From NCBI RefSeq assembly GCF_020177055.1, contig NZ_JAIQXT010000001.1, forward strand, positions 496,001 through 560,000: 64,000 nucleotides of DNA, given 5' to 3'. The position numbers and the translations under genes are program-made. The notes below the pieces were generated by a model. That model made no database searches and had not been told where the DNA came from. It saw only the letters and a program-made list of their open reading frames with translations. Source of the DNA: Sphingomonas sp. R647 (GTDB lineage: Bacteria; Pseudomonadota; Alphaproteobacteria; Sphingomonadales; Sphingomonadaceae). The stretch's first letter is position 1. Each line of letters opens with the position of its first letter. Below are positions 9,819 to 18,372 of this stretch, in pieces.

Positions 9819-10357
9819 TGCGCCTCGTCCTGTGGTTTGACCGGCAACACCACGACGCGGCGCAACGAGCCCTGTGGCCCGCGTTCGCTCGCCAGCTGCA
9901 TCTCGACCTGCACGGCGCGCGGCCAATCGTCCTTGCGCTCCTCATTCGGTGGCCAGCGATCGACCCAGTTTTGTCCGTCGAGAAAGCGCCAGCGCACCCC
10001 GCTCACTCCCGTCAGCAACAGCTGGGGCTGCGGCGCGGCACGGACCAAGGCGCCCCCGGTCGCTGCATAGCGCAACGGCACCGGCGGCCCGCCCATGCCA
10101 GCGGCGACGCGCGTAAAGGCGACGTTGCTACCCCCGCCACTGACCGCACCCCGCGTGATCTGATCGAGGTCGCTCTGCAGAACGAACATCGTCCGCTGAA
10201 TCGCCGCAGTCCGATCGAGCCGCCCTTCGGTCCGTTCCTGCGTCGTCATCACGCTGTTGAGCAGGGTCAAGCCCGCCACCGCGATCAACGCGAACAGGCC
10301 CAGCGAGATGATGAGTTCGAGCAGGGTAAACCCCTCCTCGCCAGCTCCATCGTTCAC
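9815..10357 (-). CDS. gspJ: Type II secretion minor pseudopilin GspJ
   Basis: A 180-residue GspJ. The leader MNDGAGEEG is followed by FTLLELIISLGLFALIA, giving the prepilin peptidase site G|F with Glu at +5. The remainder (WRFLDGQNWVDRWPP near the C-terminus) matches GspJ. It works with GspI and GspK at the pseudopilus tip. It is coupled to its upstream neighbour and to gspK by ATGA overlaps. Confidence 0.9.
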   Translation of the reverse strand: MNDGAGEEGFTLLELIISLGLFALIAVAGLTLLNSVMTTQERTEGRLDRTAAIQRTMFVLQSDLDQITRGAVSGGGSNVAFTRVAAGMGGPPVPLRYAATGGALVRAAPQPQLLLTGVSGVRWRFLDGQNWVDRWPPNEERKDDWPRAVQVEMQLASERGPQGSLRRVVVLPVKPQDEAQ

Positions 10358-11418
10358 GCCCCCAGGCTCACCGCCACCGGCTCGTAGCCCTGCGCACCCG
10401 CGACCAGGATCGCCAGCTCACGCGCCACGCTGCCATCACTGCGGAAGCGCGCATTTCCGGTGACGCAGGTGTAGTTCGTCTCTGCCAGCAACGCCGCCTC
10501 GTCGAGCGATCCCTTCGCGCGCAGCGTCTTGACCACCCCGCCCGCATCATAGGCCAGCGCCGCCAACGCCCCCGGCGTGCCGCCATGGCGCGACCGAAAC
10601 TCCCCCGCAAACCGCCCGAACGCAGCCGGATCGGGGCTGGCGATCCACGCGCCCTCGAGCGTTTCCAGCGCCGCCGGACGATGGTCGAGTGCCTGCACGG
10701 TGCCTAGCAACTGCACCCCGGTCCCCTTCAGGTTCCGCGCCGCCGCCAGCACCGTCTCGCTGCTACCCGGCAACAATACAGCATCAGGCGCATCCCCGGC
10801 AGCTGGCAAAGGCTGGCCCTCAACGACCGTCAGCACGCGAATGTCGAGACCGACTTCGCCCTGCGCCTTGCCCGCCGCCAGCGCAGCCGCAACACTCCAG
10901 GGCGATCCGTCATCGACCACCACCACGCTGCGCACTCCGCGCGACCGCGCATAGCGCAGCACCGCGCTGGTCACCTGCGCAGGCGTAATCCCGAACACGA
11001 AGCTGCCCGCCCCGCGCGCTACCGCGTTGTTCGTAAAGGCGATCACCGGGACCCGCCGCGCGACCTCTGCGGTCACCGTGTTCAGCTCTTCAGCGGTCAC
11101 CGGCCCCAGGATCATGGCGCACTTGGCCTTCAGCGCATTGCGCGCCGCCAGCGCCGCACCTTCGGCCGTTCCGCCGGTATCGTAAGCAGTGATTTCCGGC
11201 CCAGAATCAGCGAGCAACACGCCCTGACGCATGCTAAGGCCCAGCGCGGCGCGCGGTCCGCTCAGCGGCAGCAGCAACGCCACCGGCCGCTTGTCACGCT
11301 TGACCTTGTCGGCCGCAAAGACAGAGGGACTTGCGAGCAATGCCGACGGCAATACCAGCCCCGATCCCAGAGCAGTCAGCAGCGCGCGGCGGCGAATCGG
11401 CAGCATTTTCACGGGCAT
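10354..11418 (-). CDS. Periplasmic binding-fold protein (LppC-like) in T2SS operon
   Basis: A 354-residue exported protein. The N-terminus PIRRRALLTALGSGLVLPSA has an Arg-rich start and long hydrophobic stretch, so it could use Tat or Sec, with cleavage near AFA/AADK-like sequence at about residue 36. The mature part, VALLLPLSGPRAALGLSMRQGVLLA and later AMILGPVTAEELNTV, is the type I periplasmic binding fold found in branched-chain amino acid receptors and in LppC-type penicillin-binding-protein activators. It overlaps gspJ as ATGA, so it is translated with the pseudopilins. A role in letting the secretion machine pass or anchor in the cell wall is a guess. A second start is possible at 11406. 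Confidence 0.75.
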   Translation of the reverse strand: MPVKMLPIRRRALLTALGSGLVLPSALLASPSVFAADKVKRDKRPVALLLPLSGPRAALGLSMRQGVLLADSGPEITAYDTGGTAEGAALAARNALKAKCAMILGPVTAEELNTVTAEVARRVPVIAFTNNAVARGAGSFVFGITPAQVTSAVLRYARSRGVRSVVVVDDGSPWSVAAALAAGKAQGEVGLDIRVLTVVEGQPLPAAGDAPDAVLLPGSSETVLAAARNLKGTGVQLLGTVQALDHRPAALETLEGAWIASPDPAAFGRFAGEFRSRHGGTPGALAALAYDAGGVVKTLRAKGSLDEAALLAETNYTCVTGNARFRSDGSVARELAILVAGAQGYEPVAVSLGA

Positions 11419-12113
11419 CCTGGTCGGCTCGGCGGCGTCTTACCGTCTTCGTCGTGCTGGGCATAGCGGCTTATGCCCTCGCGATGGTCGCGACGATGCC
11501 CGCAAGCGTGTTCGTCAAGAACCAGCCATGGCGCACCGGCGTCGCCGGAACCGTCTGGAATGGCGAAGTCGGCGTCGCAGGCGGCAGCAAGTTCGAATGG
11601 CATTGGGCACCGTTGCGTACGCTCACCAGCCTCGCCTTCGCCGCCGACTGGACCGCGAGCGGCCCGGATACCGATATGGGTGGCCGCGCACTGGCCGGGT
11701 TCAGCAGCACCGTGCTCGACAAGGTCAGCGGCAGCGCGCACGCGAACCTGCTCCAGGCGCTCCAGCCCAACCTTCCCTTCACCTGCGACATGGTGATGCA
11801 GCTCGAATTCGACCGGATCGCGGTCGGCGGGTCGAGCCAGGGCATTGACGGCCGCCTGACCACCGACGCCGGCACCTGCACCCCCAAGGGCGGCGGCGCA
11901 CCGGTCCCGGTCCCGCCGCTGCTGCTGGTCTCCGAAAAGATCGGCACCACCACCCAGATCCGCCTCACCCCCCGCGCCCAGCAGCGTCAGATCCTGATGA
12001 CCGCGACGCTCAGCGAAAATGGCCAGCTAACGATCCGCATGACGCCTGAGGGCGCGCGTGTCCTGCCGTTCGCCGGATTGCCCGCCGGGGCGAGCATCGC
12101 CGGAGCGCTTTAA
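11340..12113 (+). CDS. gspN: Type II secretion protein GspN
   Basis: A 257-residue GspN: a short cytoplasmic N-terminus, one membrane helix (RRRLTVFVVLGIAAYALAMV) and a periplasmic domain with WRTGVAGTVWNGEVGV and WHWAPL repeats typical of GspN. It stands alone on the plus strand between two leftward gsp units. The ATG at 11340 follows GAGGG by about 12 bases and its 5' end overlaps the divergent binding-protein gene by about 80 bases; no later in-frame start precedes the membrane helix. Its 3' end overlaps the convergent hypothetical gene. Confidence 0.82.
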   Translation: MPTAIPAPIPEQSAARGGESAAFSRASWSARRRLTVFVVLGIAAYALAMVATMPASVFVKNQPWRTGVAGTVWNGEVGVAGGSKFEWHWAPLRTLTSLAFAADWTASGPDTDMGGRALAGFSSTVLDKVSGSAHANLLQALQPNLPFTCDMVMQLEFDRIAVGGSSQGIDGRLTTDAGTCTPKGGGAPVPVPPLLLVSEKIGTTTQIRLTPRAQQRQILMTATLSENGQLTIRMTPEGARVLPFAGLPAGASIAGAL

Positions 12114-12607
12114 GTCGCGCAGACGATCGCGGCGGCGTCCGCCTGTGCCACGGTGACCGGCACGGCGGTACCGCTGGTCCGCGCCCCTTTCATCGTCGCG
12201 AGATCATAGCTCGCCCGGATCACCTTGCCGACGGCGCGGGTCTGCCACACGGCCGGTGCAGTCGCTCCGGCGCGAAATCCTTTTTCACGGCCCTTGAAGA
12301 CGCCGCCTCCGGTTCGGCCAGCCACCGCCCCGCCGGTAATCGCGCTGATCTGACCGGCGCCAACCAGTGAAGCACTGGCGACCGCGCCCTTGGCGCACGT
12401 CACGCGCATCACGAAATGATCAGTTGTACCGACACCCGCGCCAGCATCGCCCGCTTCGGGAGCAAGCAGAAGTTCCCGAACCGCGCCGTCGGTGCGCGTA
12501 TCGACAATACGAAAGCTCAAGTCGGACACGCTGGCCTTCCCTCGGCCCATCCGCGCCTCCTGCGGCGATACCGCGATCAATGTCGTCGCAATCAAACCGA
12601 TCAGCAT
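12110..12607 (-). CDS. Secreted hypothetical protein, end of gspLMEF operon
   Basis: A 165-residue protein I do not recognise. The first 18 residues (MLIGLIATTLIAVSPQEA) look like a short signal peptide, and two cysteines (VTCAKG and the C-terminal VCAT) could form a disulfide. The middle is Gly/Ala-rich. The start is supported by GGGAGA upstream. It lies 61 bases after gspF in the same direction and its stop overlaps that of convergent gspN, so it probably belongs to the secretion locus; it could be a cargo, pilotin-like factor or unrelated. Confidence 0.6.
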   Translation of the reverse strand: MLIGLIATTLIAVSPQEARMGRGKASVSDLSFRIVDTRTDGAVRELLLAPEAGDAGAGVGTTDHFVMRVTCAKGAVASASLVGAGQISAITGGAVAGRTGGGVFKGREKGFRAGATAPAVWQTRAVGKVIRASYDLATMKGARTSGTAVPVTVAQADAAAIVCAT

Positions 12608-12668
12608 GACGTCTCTCCCCTTTGGTCAGGAACCGTACCGCTACCGATATGAACGGCGGACAACGGCG

Positions 12669-13892
12669 CTACAACGTCACCAGATCGTTCAGATTGATGA
12701 TCGGCAGCAGGATCGCCAGCACCATCATCAACACCATGCCGCCCATCAGCAACAGCACCATCGGCTCGACCAGCGCGACCAGTGCGCTGGTCACCGCGTC
12801 CAGTTCGCGATCGAGTTCGTCCGCCGCGCGCGACAGCGCTGGCCCCAGCTTCCCCGACGCCTCGCCCGAGGCGACGATCGCGGTCAGCATCAGCGGGAAT
12901 ACCCCTGCCTCGCCCATTGCCGCACGCAGGCTGATGCCTTCACGCACCCGCGCCGCGACGTGCATCGCGCGCGCACGAACCCACAGGTTCGGCGTTACAG
13001 CGGCCGCGGCGTGCAACGCATCGACCAACGGCACCGCGCTCTCGACCAGAGTCGCTAGGCTTCCGGCGAAGCGCGCGGCATTATGCTGGCGCGAAAAGCG
13101 CTTGAACGGCCAGCGTTCGGTAAATCCGCGATGGACCTTCAACCGATTCGCCGGGACCGCCGCCCAGCGGTTGAACACGAAATACGCCGCCAGTCCCGCG
13201 ATCAGGAGATACAACCCCCACGCCTGCAGGAACCCCGATACCGCAATCAGGATGCGCGTCAGCAGCGGCAGGTCGGTCCCGCGCGATACGAACACATTGA
13301 CGATATCCGGGATGACATAGACCAGCAGCAGCACGATGACGCCAAGCGACACCGTCGCCAGCAGCCCGGGATAGAGCAACGCCAGCTGCAATTTCTGCGC
13401 ATTTGCTTGCCGGTTCTCGACAAAATGCGCGAGGTGACCGAGCACTTCGGTGAGCTTCCCCGACGCCTCCCCCGCCGCGACCGAAGCGCGGTAGAATTCG
13501 GGGAAGGTCTTGGGATGGGTCGAAAGCGCGCTGGCAAAGCTTCGCCCGTCGAGGATCGCGCCGCGCACTTCCATGAGGATGCCCGAAACCCGCTGCGTCT
13601 CCGACTGGTTCGCCGCAAGCCGCAGCGCCTCCTCGACCGGAATGTCGGACCCAACCAGCGTCGAAATCTGCCGCGTCGCCGTCGCCAGTTCGCGTGCGCT
13701 CATCCCGGAGCGGCCCAGCTTGGGCAGCTGGATCGACCCGATCGACCGCCGCTCCCCCGCCGCCTCTACCGCGAGCGGGAGCAGCCCCTGATCGCGCAGC
13801 ATCGCCCGCGCGGCTGCGGCACTGGACGCTTCGACGGTGCCCTTTTTCTGAACGCCCGTGCGATCAGCGGCGCGATAGGAAAATGCGGGCAT
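12669..13892 (-). CDS. gspF: Type II secretion inner-membrane platform protein GspF
   Basis: A 407-residue GspF with the standard layout: N-terminal MPAFSYRAADRTGVQKKGTV, two T2SSF cytoplasmic domains (each containing the VAAGEASGKL or VASGEASGKL motif), and three membrane helices near residues 170-195, 215-240 and 375-400. It forms the core of the assembly platform and contacts GspE and GspL. It begins 26 bases after gspE. Confidence 0.95.
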   Translation of the reverse strand: MPAFSYRAADRTGVQKKGTVEASSAAAARAMLRDQGLLPLAVEAAGERRSIGSIQLPKLGRSGMSARELATATRQISTLVGSDIPVEEALRLAANQSETQRVSGILMEVRGAILDGRSFASALSTHPKTFPEFYRASVAAGEASGKLTEVLGHLAHFVENRQANAQKLQLALLYPGLLATVSLGVIVLLLVYVIPDIVNVFVSRGTDLPLLTRILIAVSGFLQAWGLYLLIAGLAAYFVFNRWAAVPANRLKVHRGFTERWPFKRFSRQHNAARFAGSLATLVESAVPLVDALHAAAAVTPNLWVRARAMHVAARVREGISLRAAMGEAGVFPLMLTAIVASGEASGKLGPALSRAADELDRELDAVTSALVALVEPMVLLLMGGMVLMMVLAILLPIINLNDLVTL

Positions 13893-13918
13893 CTAGCACC
13901 AGCCCCCCGCCACCAGCG

Positions 13919-15394
13919 TCACGCCTCTTCCCTCACCACGCGCGCAACTTCCTCGACCGTCGTCACCCCGGCACGCACCTTGTCGACGCCGTCATCGAGC
14001 AGTGACGGGTTGCTCCGCCGCGCATGCGCCTCGATCTCGGCCTCGGACGCACCTTCATGGATCATCGCCTGAATCTTGTCGTCCACCGCAACGACCTCGT
14101 ACAGTCCCGCGCGCCCGCGATAGCCGTCGCCGTGACAATCGTCACAGCCTTCCGCACGCCACAGCGTCTCGCCAACACGGATACCGCCACCCAGCAGCAG
14201 GACATCGCCCTCGTTCGCCACATCCTGCCGCCGACAGCTTGGGCACAGCCGCCGCACCAGCCGCTGCGCCGCCACCCCGACCAGCATCGGCGCGAGCAGA
14301 TACCGCTCCACCCCCATGTCGATCAGCCGCGTCACCGATCCGACCGCGCTGTTGGTGTGCAGCGTCGACAGCACGAAATGCCCGGTCATCGCCGATCGCA
14401 CCGCGACCTCCGCCGTTTCCTGATCGCGAATTTCGCCGACCATGATGACATCGGGATCCTGCCGCAGGATTGCGCGCAGACCGCGGGCAAAGGTCATGCC
14501 GGTGCGCGCATTCACCTGCGTTTGCGCGACCCCGGCAAGTTCATATTCGATGGGATCTTCCACCGTCATGATGTTGCGTTTGCGGTCGTTCAGGCGATGG
14601 AGCGCCGCATAAAGGCTGGTGGTCTTGCCCGAACCGGTCGGCCCGGTGACCAGCAACATCCCGTGCGGCCGTTCGAGCAGCCGCGCGAACACATCGCGAT
14701 CGCGCGCGCTCATGCCCAGTGCCTCCATGTCGAGGCTGAGCGAACCCTTCTCCAGCAAGCGCATCACCACCCGCTCGCCATGCTGGGTCGGGATGGTCGA
14801 GACACGGGCATCGACGTCATGCCCGCCGATCCGCAATGTCACGCGTCCGTCCTGCGGCACGCGCTTCTCGGCGATGTCGAGCTTCGCCATCACCTTGATC
14901 CGGCTGACCAGCAGCGGCGCGAGTTCGCGGCGCGGCTCGAGCTTGTCGCGCAGCACGCCGTCGATGCGGAAACGGACGACGACGCGTTTTTCCTGCGTCT
15001 CGACATGCACGTCCGACGCGCCTTCCTTCACCGCTTCGAGCAACAGCGCGTTGATCAGGCGGATGACCGGCGAATCGTCGCGGGAATCGAGCAGGTCGTC
15101 CACCGCCGCCGCGCTGTCCGCCAGCGCGGCAAGGTCCATACCGCCAAGATCAAACTCCGCCGCCGCACCCGCGCTACCCGAATAGCTCGCCGCCAGCGCC
15201 TGATCGAACTCCGCGACCGAAACTGCCACGAAGCGCGCCCCCGGCGCCACCCGCTGCACTTCCAGAAGCGCGTCCAGCGCCGCATCGGGCCGATGTACGC
15301 ACTCCACGCCGCCGGCGCCCACGCGCAGTACGACGCCATGGTTGCGCGCATAGCTATAGGGCAGGCTCGGCAAATCCATCGTCACGGCATTCAC
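13919..15394 (-). CDS. gspE: Type II secretion ATPase GspE
   Basis: A 491-residue hexameric ATPase that drives pseudopilus growth. Walker A is GPTGSGKT at residues 251-258. The Asp box (MTVEDPIEYEL), Walker B region (RQDPDVIMVGEIRDQETAE) and His box (HFVLSTLHTN) are all present. A zinc-type tetracysteine is visible as CPSC followed by CDDC. The start overlaps the gspM stop as ATGA; a second ATG six codons in is possible. Confidence 0.96.
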   Translation of the reverse strand: MNAVTMDLPSLPYSYARNHGVVLRVGAGGVECVHRPDAALDALLEVQRVAPGARFVAVSVAEFDQALAASYSGSAGAAAEFDLGGMDLAALADSAAAVDDLLDSRDDSPVIRLINALLLEAVKEGASDVHVETQEKRVVVRFRIDGVLRDKLEPRRELAPLLVSRIKVMAKLDIAEKRVPQDGRVTLRIGGHDVDARVSTIPTQHGERVVMRLLEKGSLSLDMEALGMSARDRDVFARLLERPHGMLLVTGPTGSGKTTSLYAALHRLNDRKRNIMTVEDPIEYELAGVAQTQVNARTGMTFARGLRAILRQDPDVIMVGEIRDQETAEVAVRSAMTGHFVLSTLHTNSAVGSVTRLIDMGVERYLLAPMLVGVAAQRLVRRLCPSCRRQDVANEGDVLLLGGGIRVGETLWRAEGCDDCHGDGYRGRAGLYEVVAVDDKIQAMIHEGASEAEIEAHARRSNPSLLDDGVDKVRAGVTTVEEVARVVREEA

Positions 15395-15888
15395 TGGCCG
15401 AACTCCACGCTCGCGCTCACCCGGCCCGGCGCGCCACCTTTGGTCAGCTCGACCCGGCGCGCACGCAACACCGTGGTGCGCTCGACCGCAGCGATCCAGC
15501 CGACCACGGCTTCATAGCTCGCCTCGGCAACCTGCCCGGTCGCGCCTACACCACCGGGGGTCAAAGTCACGGTGAGCCCCGCTGCGCTCGCCGCCGCCTG
15601 CGCTGCCTCGATCGGTGGACCGTCGCTGAGCTTGGGTTGAGTGCCCGGCGCGACCAACGTCCCCGCCGCGCGCACCCGCGCCGCCAGCGTCTCATGGCTG
15701 CGGATATCGGCGATCGCGTCGGCGCGCGCGCCCTGGAGCGGCTTGACGATCCCGAACACCAGGATCAGCACCGCAAGGATCGCACCCAGCGTCCCGACCA
15801 GCACCCGCTCGCGCGGGCTAAGGCCACTCCACCACTGCTGGAACCGCAGCACGGCCGCGTCGATGGTCGGTGAACGTTCGATCTTCAT
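15391..15888 (-). CDS. gspM: Type II secretion protein GspM
   Basis: A 165-residue GspM: a short cytoplasmic N-terminus with WWSGLSPRERVLVGTLGAIL leading into a single membrane helix, then a ferredoxin-like periplasmic domain. It partners GspL in the platform. ATGA overlaps join it to gspL upstream and gspE downstream. A second, shorter GspM-like gene occurs at 21641-22108. Confidence 0.87.
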   Translation of the reverse strand: MKIERSPTIDAAVLRFQQWWSGLSPRERVLVGTLGAILAVLILVFGIVKPLQGARADAIADIRSHETLAARVRAAGTLVAPGTQPKLSDGPPIEAAQAAASAAGLTVTLTPGGVGATGQVAEASYEAVVGWIAAVERTTVLRARRVELTKGGAPGRVSASVEFGQ

Positions 15889-16976
15889 ACCGTCACCGTC
15901 ACGCGAATTGCACCATCCGCCCCTGCCCCGATTTGCGCCGGCACCGCCGCGGCGCGGAACGCCGCGCGAATGCGCTCGGCCAAATCCGGAGCGCCCGGCT
16001 CGATATCGAGCACCAGCGCATTCCCCTCAAACCGCATCGCCCGCGCGGTCACTGCGCTCGACAGCGGCGCCAGCGCGCGCGATGCCGCGGTCACGGCGGG
16101 CACAAAGCGCCCCGGCGGCGGACCCGATACCGGCAGCATCCCTACTACGGAAGCCTCAAGGTCGCCCGACAGATTGGCGCCCGGCGCCGCCTGCGCCACC
16201 GCCGACCGCACATCCTCGGCGCGCCGCTCGGCAATCACGCGCAGCATCACCACGTCTGCCGCCGCGATCACGACATGCGCCGCAATGCCCGCAGCCGCGA
16301 TCCATGCCAGCCGTCGCTTCCAGCTACTCCCGCGTGCACCACGCCGCGCATAAACACCCTGCCGCAGGTCGATCGCCGGGTTTGCCAGCCTATCGGCCAG
16401 CCCGCCGCCGCCGCCAGTCCACGGCGTTTGCGGCAGCTCCCCGATCGTCACAGGCCCGCAGTTCCAGATGCGCGGGCTTCCCGCACGCTCCCAAGCCGAC
16501 CCCACCAGCGCGGCAGGAAGCGCAAACCCGGTCCCGTCGCCACTGCGCACCAACACCCGGCCATCGCGCGCTTCGGCACACCACTCGCCCGGTCCCGGCG
16601 CAGGTAACGCGAGCGCATCCGGCACCAGCGCCGCATGACCGAGCCCGCCAAGTTCCACCGCCTCGACCCAGTTCGCCATCTGCGCATGCCGCACCACCGC
16701 GACCAGATAGGTCCGCGGCGCGATTTCTGCGCCCAGCGCGATATGGACCGATTCGATCGGGTCGGCGATCCGGTCCTCGATCGCAAAGGGCAGCGCCTCG
16801 ATCCGCTTCGCCCGGCTCGCCAGCGGCAGCTCGACGCGCAGCAGCGACACCGATTCGCTCGGGACGAGGATGGTTGCAGGGCCATCAGGCTCGGCTATGA
16901 TCGCCTGCCCGCCCGCCAGCGTCCACACGCCGCCGGACGCGGCTTGCGCGGACTCCGAAAAGGGTTTGCCAGTCAT
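15885..16976 (-). CDS. gspL: Type II secretion protein GspL
   Basis: A 363-residue GspL. The first ~220 residues form the actin-like cytoplasmic domain that docks GspE (LRVELPLASRAKRIEALPFAIED is a typical GspL segment). A membrane helix follows (RRLAWIAAAGIAAHVVIAAA) and then a periplasmic ferredoxin-like domain. The ATG at 16976 was chosen because it begins the conserved region; an upstream extension would run antisense through gspG. It heads gspL-M-E-F, divergent from gspG with only 24 bases between the chosen starts. Confidence 0.87.
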   Translation of the reverse strand: MTGKPFSESAQAASGGVWTLAGGQAIIAEPDGPATILVPSESVSLLRVELPLASRAKRIEALPFAIEDRIADPIESVHIALGAEIAPRTYLVAVVRHAQMANWVEAVELGGLGHAALVPDALALPAPGPGEWCAEARDGRVLVRSGDGTGFALPAALVGSAWERAGSPRIWNCGPVTIGELPQTPWTGGGGGLADRLANPAIDLRQGVYARRGARGSSWKRRLAWIAAAGIAAHVVIAAADVVMLRVIAERRAEDVRSAVAQAAPGANLSGDLEASVVGMLPVSGPPPGRFVPAVTAASRALAPLSSAVTARAMRFEGNALVLDIEPGAPDLAERIRAAFRAAAVPAQIGAGADGAIRVTVTV

Positions 16977-17000
16977 TCTTTGAGAGGTCCCGGCTGTAAC

Positions 17001-17546
17001 ATGGCTTTCACGATGAACACGCATGGGGCTGCGATGCGCATAGTTTTGAAACAATTCGATGACACCGTGGCAGTCGATGCCACGAAGGGCAAGCGCCACA
17101 CGGTGCCAAATGGTGAGGCGGGGCTTACCCTGCTCGAGATGATCGTGGTCCTCGTCATCATCGCGATCGTCGCCGGACTGGTGACGATGAACGTCGTCGG
17201 CCGCCCCGATCAGGCACGCGTGACCACGACCAAGACCAACCTCGTCACCCTGTCGAGTGCGCTCACCACCTATCGCCTCGACAATGGCCAATATCCGACC
17301 ACCGAGCAGGGGCTGAAGGCGCTGGTCGAAAAACCGACCACCCCGCCGCTGCCCACCGCCTGGCCCGATGGCGGCTATGTAAAATCCGCTCCGGTAGATG
17401 CCTGGGGCAATCCCTACACCTATGTCTCGACCGGCAGCAGCTTCGAGCTGAAGTCCTTGGGTCGTGACGGCAAGCCCGGCGGCACCGAGCTCGACGCCGA
17501 CCTCGATTCGCGCGACGCGGCCCAGACGCCCGCCAAGGGCGGATAA
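17001..17546 (+). CDS. gspG: Type II secretion major pseudopilin GspG
   Basis: The major pseudopilin. The prepilin peptidase site is GEAG|LTLLEMIVVLVIIAIV with Glu at +5. The mature protein carries DNGQYPTTEQGLKALVEKP and DAWGNPYTYVSTG, signature segments including the calcium-loop region. The start is uncertain: 17001 (used here, GAGAGG 13 bases upstream), 17013 or 17034. All give an unusually long leader, about 30-40 residues. It opens the rightward gspG-H-I-C-D operon. Confidence 0.93.
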   Translation: MAFTMNTHGAAMRIVLKQFDDTVAVDATKGKRHTVPNGEAGLTLLEMIVVLVIIAIVAGLVTMNVVGRPDQARVTTTKTNLVTLSSALTTYRLDNGQYPTTEQGLKALVEKPTTPPLPTAWPDGGYVKSAPVDAWGNPYTYVSTGSSFELKSLGRDGKPGGTELDADLDSRDAAQTPAKGG

Positions 17547-17551
17547 GGCCC

Positions 17552-18019
17552 GTGCGGGGGGCGACCATCCGCAACGGTGAGCGCGGCATGACGCTCATCG
17601 AAATGCTGATCGTGCTCGTCATCATCGGCGTCGCGGCGGGCGGAGTCGCGCTCGGCATCGGTTCGGCGACCCGCGCCCCCTCGGTCGAGACCGAAGCCCG
17701 CCGCCTCGCGTTGCGGCTTCAGGCGGCCGCCGACGATGCGATGATCGGCGACCGCATCATCGCGTTCACCGTCGAAAAGGACGGCTATGGTTTCGCCGCA
17801 GTCGGACGCGACGGATCGATGGCACCGCTGTCCGATGGCCTCGCCTTCCACCGCCTGCCCGGAGGCATCGCGGTCGAACTCGATGTAACCCCGCCGGTCA
17901 TGATGGGCGTCGATGGCGCGGGCAAACCGCTCAACGCGACGATCAGCAATGGCGAGCAGATCTGGGTCGTCCGCTATGACGGCATGACCGCCACCGCTAG
18001 CCGGGCTGAAGCCTCGTGA
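17552..18019 (+). CDS. gspH: Type II secretion minor pseudopilin GspH
   Basis: A 155-residue GspH with a GTG start at 17552, five bases after the gspG stop. The leader MRGATIRNGERG is followed by MTLIEMLIVLVIIGVAAGG, giving the G|M cleavage site and Glu at +5. The ATG at the cleavage site itself would leave no leader, so GTG is preferred. Its stop overlaps the gspI GTG start. Confidence 0.87.
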   Translation: MRGATIRNGERGMTLIEMLIVLVIIGVAAGGVALGIGSATRAPSVETEARRLALRLQAAADDAMIGDRIIAFTVEKDGYGFAAVGRDGSMAPLSDGLAFHRLPGGIAVELDVTPPVMMGVDGAGKPLNATISNGEQIWVVRYDGMTATASRAEAS

Positions 18020-18372
18020 AGAACGAACAGGGTTTCTCGCTGATCGAGGCGCTGGTCGCGCTCGCGGTACTCGCCATCGCGACCGTTGGCCTGGTCCGCG
18101 CGGTCGAGAGCCATGTTGATTCGACCCGCGGCCTCGAACGCCGCGCCGCCGCGATGTGGGTCGCGGAGAACCGCCTCGCCGAACTCCAGCTCGCCGACCC
18201 CGCCGCCGCGCAGAAGCAGGTCGAGCTGCTCGGCCAGCAATGGCAGGTCGACGTCGCCCGCACCCGCACCGAAGACCCCGCGATCGACAAGGTCCGCATT
18301 CAGGTGATTCCGGAGGGCGAACGTTCGCCGCTTGCATCGCTCGACGGGTTCGTGGAGGGCGCTCGGACATGA
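18016..18372 (+). CDS. gspI: Type II secretion minor pseudopilin GspI
   Basis: A 118-residue GspI with a GTG start coupled to gspH (GTGA). The leader MKNEQG precedes FSLIEALVALAVLAIATVG, and the conserved WVAENRLAELQL segment is characteristic. It forms the tip complex with GspJ and GspK, which are encoded on the opposite strand 8 kb away. Confidence 0.9.
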   Translation: MKNEQGFSLIEALVALAVLAIATVGLVRAVESHVDSTRGLERRAAAMWVAENRLAELQLADPAAAQKQVELLGQQWQVDVARTRTEDPAIDKVRIQVIPEGERSPLASLDGFVEGART

